Shown: positions 58,343 through 64,000 of the stretch, piece by piece
How positions within the stretch are numbered: position 1 is the stretch's first letter
Layout of the letters: each line of letters begins with the position of its first letter
Origin: Scilla litardierei
Taxonomy: Eukaryota; Streptophyta; Magnoliopsida; Asparagales; Asparagaceae
Length of the DNA stretch: 64,000 nt
Direction: 5' to 3'
Assembly: GCA_030789695.1 (NCBI GenBank)
Contig: CM061142.1
Span: 46,007,987-46,071,986 of the forward strand
Made by a program: the position numbers and the translations under genes
The notes under the pieces: generated by a model
What the model was told of the DNA's origin: nothing
Seen by the model: the letters and a program-made list of their open reading frames with translations, nothing else
Database searches by the model: none

Positions 58343-58474
58343 CTTATTTTCTGCAAAAACCCAAAAATCGCCTAAGTTCCTTCACGGAAGTTGTTTCGGC
58401 TGGATTTATTTATAAAAATAGAGAAAAAATAAAGTAGAAAAAGTCCTAAAAAGCGAAGCAAAAGTTTAGAACAT

Positions 58475-58519
58475 GGGTTGCCTCCCATGAAGCGCTTTTT
58501 TTAACGTCGTTAGCTCGAC
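58475..58519 (-). other. Conserved post-protease tag (element C)
   Basis: In sense the tag runs GTCGAGCTAACGACGTTAA, GCGCTT and GGGAGGCAACCC, the same blocks as 5400-5443 in element A. It comes shortly after the protease stop codon. Confidence 0.55.
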
Positions 58520-58534
58520 GCCTGTTGATGATTT

Positions 58535-61294
58535 TCATGGTGGGCGGTACGGGTGATGCCCAAAATCCGGCATCTCTTCAGCTCCAGAGGTTGTGGCTAT
58601 CGGTGTAGTCGGCGGCTGTAAAAAGATTTGCTCGACTACCCTCCCTTTGTTGACAGGATCCGGGGGCTTCTCCCTCAAATTGGCGTCCACCGCCATCTTT
58701 TTCAGGATCCGGACCTCATCACCGGTGAGGTCCATGGGTTCTTTTCCTTTTCTCCTCATGGAAGGAGACTTAGGAAATCCGGGAGGGATCACCTGTCGCG
58801 CGACCGCCTCACTAGCGACTTCATTCTTTGGGGATCCAACTTGCTCTCCAAGGTCCCCCAAGCTATTGGGGGGATTCCTCGAGAGCACTTCCCAGGCACT
58901 CGTTTCAACAGCTCTTTCTTCTTCATTCTCCAACACATTGATACTAGGATCGTCCGGGGGGTTTGGATGTTTCATCGACAAGCCCAAGTCAAATTCGACT
59001 CTTTCTTGGCCCACATTCAGGGAAAGCTTCCCATTCTTTATGTCTATCAACACTCCGGCGGTTGCCATAAAGGGTCGTCCAAGAATAATTGGGGTATGCT
59101 TGTCTTCTGGCATGTCCATCACCACAAAATCGACTGGTACATGCACCCCTTTCACATCGACTGGGAGGTCGTCCACTACTCCCACCGGATACTTGACCGA
59201 ACGGTCAGCAAGTTGTAATGTCATGCAGGTGGGCTCTAAGTCTCCCATCCCTATTCTCTTATACAACGATAGGGGCATTAAACTGACGCTCGCACCAAGA
59301 TCGACGAGCGCCCTATGGATTTGCAGTTCCCCGATAGAGCAAGGGATGGAGAAACTTCCTGGATCCTTGAGCTTGGGCGGATTTGCACGCTGAATGAGTG
59401 CGCTGCACTCCGCCGTTAACACGACCTTTTCTTTTCTAGATCCCAGTGTCACCAAGTCTTTCAAGAATTTAGCATAGGAGGGGATCGTCTCTATGGCCTC
59501 GATGAAGGGGATTTGCAGACTCATATCTTTCACCATGGCAAAGAATTTGCCATACTTATCATCGATTTTGGCTTTGGCGAGCCGTTGTGGGAAAGGCACA
59601 ACGGGCTTGAATACCTTCAAATTCCCTTCTTCTTTCTTCTTCTCTTCTTCGGGGGTTCCCTCCGGAGCCACAAATTTTGGCGACGGGGCACCGTCGTCGT
59701 TACCCTTCTCAATTGGCCGCTCAACGGCCAGTGGTGCTTCCGGTTCTTTGGGCGGCGCTCTAGTAGGAATTTGTGTCCCGCTCCTCAAGACGATGGCGGA
59801 CACGTTCTCATGCTCATGTGTGAGCGCCAAGGTCCGATTTACCCCCCTAGGATTCACCTCAGGCTGTGGCGGTAATAAATTCTGCAGTCTCTGAAGGTTC
59901 GCCACTTGCAACCCCAGCTGGGTCACCTGATCAGTGAGCACTCTTTGTCCCATCTCCAGCTTCAGATTGATTTTCTCCTGGTTGGCTATGTATTGAGTCA
60001 AGAGGGACTCAACCGGAGAAATGGCCCTCTGTTGGCCGTATTGCTGTTGGGCGGGCTGCTGATTTCTAGGGGCATATTGTTGATACTGTGGTGGAGGTTG
60101 TTGCTGATATTGCTGCTGCTGGAACTGCTGCTGGGGCCTAGCAGGCTGATAAGTCTGCTGTTGTTGCTGAGCCGGCTGTTGGTAAGGTGCCCGTTAGCTG
60201 AGGTTCGGATGATTCCGGTTGTTGGGAGAGTAGGCCGGGTTTGAGTTGGTTCGTGGTGGAAATGGCGCATTCCCCGTAGGATTGTAAAACAATGCGCTCG
60301 CCTGATCCAACAGTGGTGAGATGTCACCACCGTCGAACTCTCCAAAAACTTCGGATTCTACCGCAGCAATCTGTTGTGAACCGGCGCCACCGGCGCCTAC
60401 CATCAATGCGGAGATCTGGGTTGACAGCAAGTCAAATTTGCTTGACAATTTGTCGACGTCTTCCACTCTATGGATGCCCCCAGACCTTGGTGTGGCTCTC
60501 TCGTCACACCATCGTTCATTGTTGGATGCCATATTTTCCAAAATTTGCCCGGCATCTTCTTCGCTTCTTGACATGAAGGACCCTCCAGCCGCGGCGTCCA
60601 TGGAAGACTTTAAATCGTCCCTCAGCCCATTATAAAACAGATTTATAATCTGCCACTTGGGGAGCTCATGGTGTGGACATCTTCTCTGCATCTCCTTGTA
60701 TCTTGTCCAAGCCTCATGCAAGGACTCGTGGCTGGCCTGGGAGAAGGAGGAGATCTCACTCCTCAGCTTCATGGTCTTCCCCGGAGGAAAGAACTTCGTC
60801 AGAACAGCATTGGAGAGCTTCTCCCAGGTGTTGAATGTGTTGGGGTCCTTCCCCCTAAGCCACAGCTTGGCCTTGTCTCGCAAGGAGAAGGGGAACAGCT
60901 TCAGTCGGATCGCCTCAGTTGTAACACCGTTAATCCGGAAGGTGTCACATTTCTCCAAAAAGGAGTCTAGATGCTCGATCGGGCTCTCCATGGGTGCACC
61001 CGAAAACTGATCCTACTGGATCCACGTCACCAAAGATGGCTTAAGCTCGAAGCTTTGGGCCGTAATAGCTGGAGGACGGATGGCGGACGTGGACTCGATG
61101 GAAGGCATCGAGTACTCCAGCAGGGACTTGTGAGGCGGGGTGTTCTCCCCCATGGCTTCAGGATCCTCTCTTCTTCGCTTCTCGGCGGCCAAACGCCTAA
61201 AGGTGGCGTTAATCTCTGAATCAACGGGGATCAAGTCGTCGAGACTTCTTGAACTCCTGCGCATGGAAAACAACAAACACCCGTGAAGCGACAA
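58535..61294 (-). pseudogene. gag-protease polyprotein of element C (two nonsense codons)
   Basis: A single minus-strand frame of about 919 codons is broken by TAG at 61013-61015 and TAA at 60194-60196. The ATG at 61264 aligns best with the start of the A protein; 61294 is the first in frame. The Gag domain contains IRLKLFPFSLRDKAKLWL, FNTWEKLSNAVLTKFFPP and NLFYNGL. A Gln-rich linker, a coiled-coil-like segment and a basic/acidic stretch follow. The retropepsin-like domain has ALVDLGASVSLMPLS (Asp about residue 665) and IILGRPFMATAG. After protease, an acidic tail ends at 58535. The zinc-knuckle CCHC motif is not evident. No pol follows. Confidence 0.92.
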
Positions 61295-61451
61295 GTGGGA
61301 AAGAAACAGATAAAGTTAGAAATAAAAATAAAAATAGAAATAAGAATGAGAAAATAAAAAGGAAAAGGGAAGAATGCGAAAATTATCGCGAGGTAGGGAT
61401 AAGAGCTAGACACTAGGGTTCATGAGATCCTAAAATAACAAGCACATTGCC

Positions 61452-61469
61452 TCCCCGGCAACGGCGCCA
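61452..61469 (-). other. Primer binding site of element C (tRNA-Asp type)
   Basis: The minus strand reads TGGCGCCGTTGCCGGGGA, identical to element A, five bases inside the 5' LTR. Confidence 0.92.
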
Positions 61470-62419
61470 TAAACTGGACGTGCCCCCGGTTTGCGAGCCG
61501 TAAATGGCCGGGGGACCCGCGTGAGGGTTTAGATATTTGTAACCGCAAGCGCACGGTGTTGTAGTGTGGCTTGGGGGTCGAACACAGGGAGGCTAGGATG
61601 TGCTTGTGTCAAGGAGGACCGAAATCACCGCGTGGGTGAGCTAGCCCAGATCGGTTGATGGTTTGTCACGGTAAAGGAATGCAAGGTATGAACAATATGA
61701 AAATAAACCCGGGACTTTGGTTTCCACTCCAACGAGCGACTCTCGCCGATACGGCCTACGGGTAGGATGTCGATCGGAATTAGAGTCTAATTGTGAGACG
61801 TTGCCTCTGAAAGTGGTACCGGCATCCCATGGGCCCGATATTCCGGTCGGTGCCCAGGATGATACACCGGACTTCCCGGGTTCGATCAGTGGGCACTCCC
61901 GTGTCCATTAACACTGATCGATTCCGGGAGCACTAAGCTTGCAACGATAACTCCCAACGTCTCATCCTGCCGCTCCCGCGCGCTAGGATTCGGCGTCTAC
62001 GCTAAGGGCGTGAGCTATGGCTAGGGAGTCAACCGCCAAGTTTATTCCCCCTTGGCCCGACGGTCAAAGGCGGTCTTTTTCCCGCCGATGACAATAAAAC
62101 ACCTCGCGTAACCCTTAGATTCCTAATCCCTAACGATTTCCTAACCCTATGGATGCATCGGGAAGAGCCCCCGAAGGGGTTTCCGCCAAAATCCCAGATT
62201 TGGGAACTACTCACAAATATTCATTAAAAAGAGATCTAAATGAAAATAAACCGTTGAAATCATAATCAGACGATAGGAATGCAAGGGTAGTAGAGCAATA
62301 AAGATAATACTAAAGTTTTACAAAGATCCGAAAACTTACAAAAACAGGAAAATTACAGCCGTCACAAAATGAAGAAAACAGTAAAAAATAACCAACTCCC
62401 GAATCTGAGAAACCTAGGG

Positions 62420-62431
62420 TTCTATTTATAG
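62420..62431 (-). promoter_or_regulatory. TATA box, 5' LTR of element C
   Basis: CTATAAATAGAA on the minus strand, about 15-20 bp downstream in sense of the last dyad site. Confidence 0.75.
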
Positions 62432-62441
62432 AAAACAGCAT

Positions 62442-62812
62442 CACCCGATCGGTTGACAAGTCAACCGGTCGGGTGAGCCGCTTCACAAAATTACAGCGCG
62501 ATGCGGGGGTTTCACCCGGTCAGTATGAACCGGTCGGTTGGATCTTGGTGCGGTCGGTTGGATCTTGGTGCGGGCCGGGTGAGGAGACCGGTTGGAGCTT
62601 CGAGTTTTGCTGTTGAAATTCAGCTACAGGTGAACCGATAGGGTGAAGGTCACCCGATCGGTTGGAAATCAGCTTCGAATTTCCAGAGACTTTGAGCTTT
62701 TGACCCGGTCACTGAACCGACCGGGTGACTTCTCGGGGGCTCCAAGCTGCGTCCGGGTGGTGCACGCGTGCATCACCCGATCGGTTGGAGATGACCAATC
62801 GACCGGGTGAGG
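62442..62812 (-). promoter_or_regulatory. TCAMCCGRYCGGKTGA dyad array, 5' LTR of element C
   Basis: Sites include TCACCCGATCGGTTGA, TCAACCGGTCGGGTGA and ACCGACCGGGTGA. Two copies of the GGTCGGTTGGATCTTGGT subunit are present against about four in the 3' LTR. Confidence 0.85.
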
Positions 62813-63065
62813 GGCTGAAAGATGTAATCTTCGTCGTTTGACCCCCTGGATCACGCGTGACTCCTCCCGTTGCTCCGAGGACACAAGATATCATCGTTTT
62901 GCGTCCCAAATGCCAGTAAATTCCTGTAAAACACGGAAAATACGGAAAAGTGAAAGAAAACAAGAAAATACAAGAAAACACGAGAAAACGAATAAAAGAC
63001 GGCGGAAAATACGGAGAAACACGGAAGAAAACGTGCGCAAATATATGAAATATAAACGCACGTCA

Positions 63066-63365
63066 CTTAGTCGGTCACAGTTCAAGCACTGACAGACTAG
63101 ATGACGATCTAGTCGGTCGGTCAAGGAGCTTGAACCGACTAAGTCGAAACAGCTGACAGACAAAAAATTTAGGGCTAGAGTTAGTCGGTCTAAGTTCAAG
63201 TACTGACCGACTAGTTTTCATTCTAGTCGGTCGGTAAGTGAACGTGGACCGACTAAATGAAGTCAGTAGCAAAGGAAAATTATAAGCTTGAGCTAGTCGG
63301 TTTGAGTTCATTAGCTGACCGACTAGATATGCATCTAGTCAGTTGGTTGATGAACTGAGACCGAC
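63066..63365 (-). promoter_or_regulatory. AGTCGGTC/GACCGACT four-part array between pol and ORF2 of element D
   Basis: Three modules of four half-sites lie with the same order and spacing as in LTR D and solo LTR E. The spacer GTTCAAGCACTGAC-like recurs. Element C inserted at the end of the array. From 63366 to 63609 the sequence is AT-rich without a gene. Confidence 0.85.
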
Positions 63366-63609
63366 TAGATGAGTCCAAACATAGATAAATGAGTTCTCTC
63401 CTAAATGTACTTGGACGAAACATCGTTCAACTCTCAAAAATCATCAAACTACCCCATTAATCATCGAAAAACTTAAATACGACGTTCAAGAGTAAATTCG
63501 AGCATAAATTCCAAAAATTCACCAAAATCCCGAAAGAATCCAATAAGTCTAGCATGAACAAATATAGCGAAATAGAATAGCATGCAAGATTATTGAATAA
63601 AAATGAATC

Positions 63610-64000
63610 CTATATCTCGGATTCACCCATAATCCCCCATTCTCGACGCAACCGCACAAAGGAGTTCTCCTTTAGGGGTTTCGTGAAAATATCGGCGATT
63701 TGCTTCTGGGTTTCAACGTACACTAATATGATGTCCTTTTTAGCAACATGATAATCTAAGAAATGGTGTCGGACATCTATGTGTTTAGAACGGGAATGGT
63801 GCACCGGATTCTTTGAAAGACAAATGGCACTTTGGTTGTCCACCATGATAGGGCTAGTATCACAATGTATGCCAAAATCCTTAAGTGTGTGTCTCATCCA
63901 AAGAACCTGGGCACATGCAGCACCGGCGGCAATGTATTCCGTCTCGGTGGTAGAAAGTGATACAGAATTTTGCTTCTTGGAAAACCAAGAGACAAGAGAA
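63610..64000 (-). CDS. Ty1/copia pol C-terminus, RNase H domain (element D, partial)
   Basis: The minus strand is open from the window edge to a stop at 63610. It contains LVSWFSKKQNSVSLSTTETE, YIAAGAACAQVLWM, PIMVDNQSAICLSKNPVHHS, RSKHIDVRHHFL and ADIFTKPL, the standard order of the Ty1/copia RNase H and the end of pol. The catalytic acidic residues E of STTETEYIA and D of VDNQSA are present. The conserved wording is that of SIRE/Maximus elements. The rest of pol lies beyond the window. ORF2 of the same element lies downstream at 51914, after the insertion of element C. Confidence 0.93.
   Translation of the reverse strand, partial: SLVSWFSKKQNSVSLSTTETEYIAAGAACAQVLWMRHTLKDFGIHCDTSPIMVDNQSAICLSKNPVHHSRSKHIDVRHHFLDYHVAKKDIILVYVETQKQIADIFTKPLKENSFVRLRREWGIMGESEI

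Larger units (their letters stand above)
52270..63065 (-). mobile_element. LTR retrotransposon C (gag-protease-ORF2, no pol)
   Basis: LTRs 52270-53877 and 61475-63065 carry ends TGACGTG...CACGTCA and are flanked by the 5-bp duplication CTTAG (52265-52269, 63066-63070). The PBS at 61452-61469 gives minus orientation. Sense order is 5' LTR, gag-protease, post-protease tag, dyad array and TATA, ORF2, long 3' untranslated zone, polypurine tract, 3' LTR. No RT, RNase H or integrase is present, so it depends on other elements. The LTRs differ by only a few bases per hundred by eye, which points to a recent insertion. It sits in the AGTCGGTC array of element D. Confidence 0.95.
61475..63065 (-). repeat. 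5' LTR of element C
   Basis: This is the full counterpart of 52270-53877. Its inner end reads TGGACGTG instead of TGACGTG. It contains the TATA box (62420-62431), the dyad array and the complete U5 tag ACCGCAAGCGCAC. Confidence 0.95.

Noticed and set aside
1..64000. tRNA, rRNA or snRNA genes
   Set aside because: No cloverleaf with A/B boxes or conserved rRNA blocks was recognised. The only tRNA-related strings are primer binding sites.

Overview
The window is a gene-poor, transposon-dense stretch of a flowering-plant nuclear genome. The plant assignment rests on LTR retrotransposons primed by tRNA-Asp, a SIRE-type Ty1/copia element, a hAT MITE, a tandem satellite of about 181 bp, and fragments resembling plant HSP70 and DUF674 proteins. 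I see no intact host gene, no tRNA or rRNA gene, and no reverse transcriptase or integrase domain.

Layout. (1) 1-10970: minus-strand Ty3/gypsy (Athila/Tat-like) element A, running off the left edge. It has a 5' LTR (8386-10970), PBS, gag-protease and a second ORF (ORF2). A solo LTR, E (1029-3498), sits in ORF2, and a hAT MITE (8549-9306) sits in the LTR. (2) 10971-14576 and 22316-32667: an old mosaic, F, of promoter-like modules, GTGCGCGCTGAG motif arrays, coiled-coil gene fragments, an HSP70 fragment, DUF674-like scraps and a proline-rich ORF. It is split by element B (14577-22310), related to A but largely non-coding inside. (3) 32668-47553: about 52 satellite monomers in 3.34-kb higher-order repeats that carry a co-amplified retroelement fragment. 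(4) 47554-64000: minus-strand Ty1/copia element D, with a 3' LTR, an ORF2 and an RNase H end. It is split by element C (52270-63065), a complete-ended but pol-less gag-protease-ORF2 element flanked by the 5-bp duplication CTTAG.

Three patterns stand out. First, every LTR carries a family-specific array of palindromic motifs directly upstream of a TATA box. In A/B the motif is CACTCGGCCGAGTG, in C it is TCAMCCGRYCGGKTGA, and in D/E it is four-part modules of AGTCGGTC/GACCGACT. A and C carry a second array plus TATA box inside the element, just before ORF2, and D carries the array there too. This suggests a second promoter for ORF2 and possibly a protein-target-site system comparable with VANC of VANDAL transposons.

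Second, the transcribed part of the A and B LTRs holds five consecutive stem-loops. The 16-base loop is constant, while the stems differ and show paired changes between families, which is strong evidence for RNA structure. D has an analogous set of six hairpins with three loop classes. Third, one ORF2 protein family appears in both Ty3-type (A, C) and Ty1-type (D) elements.
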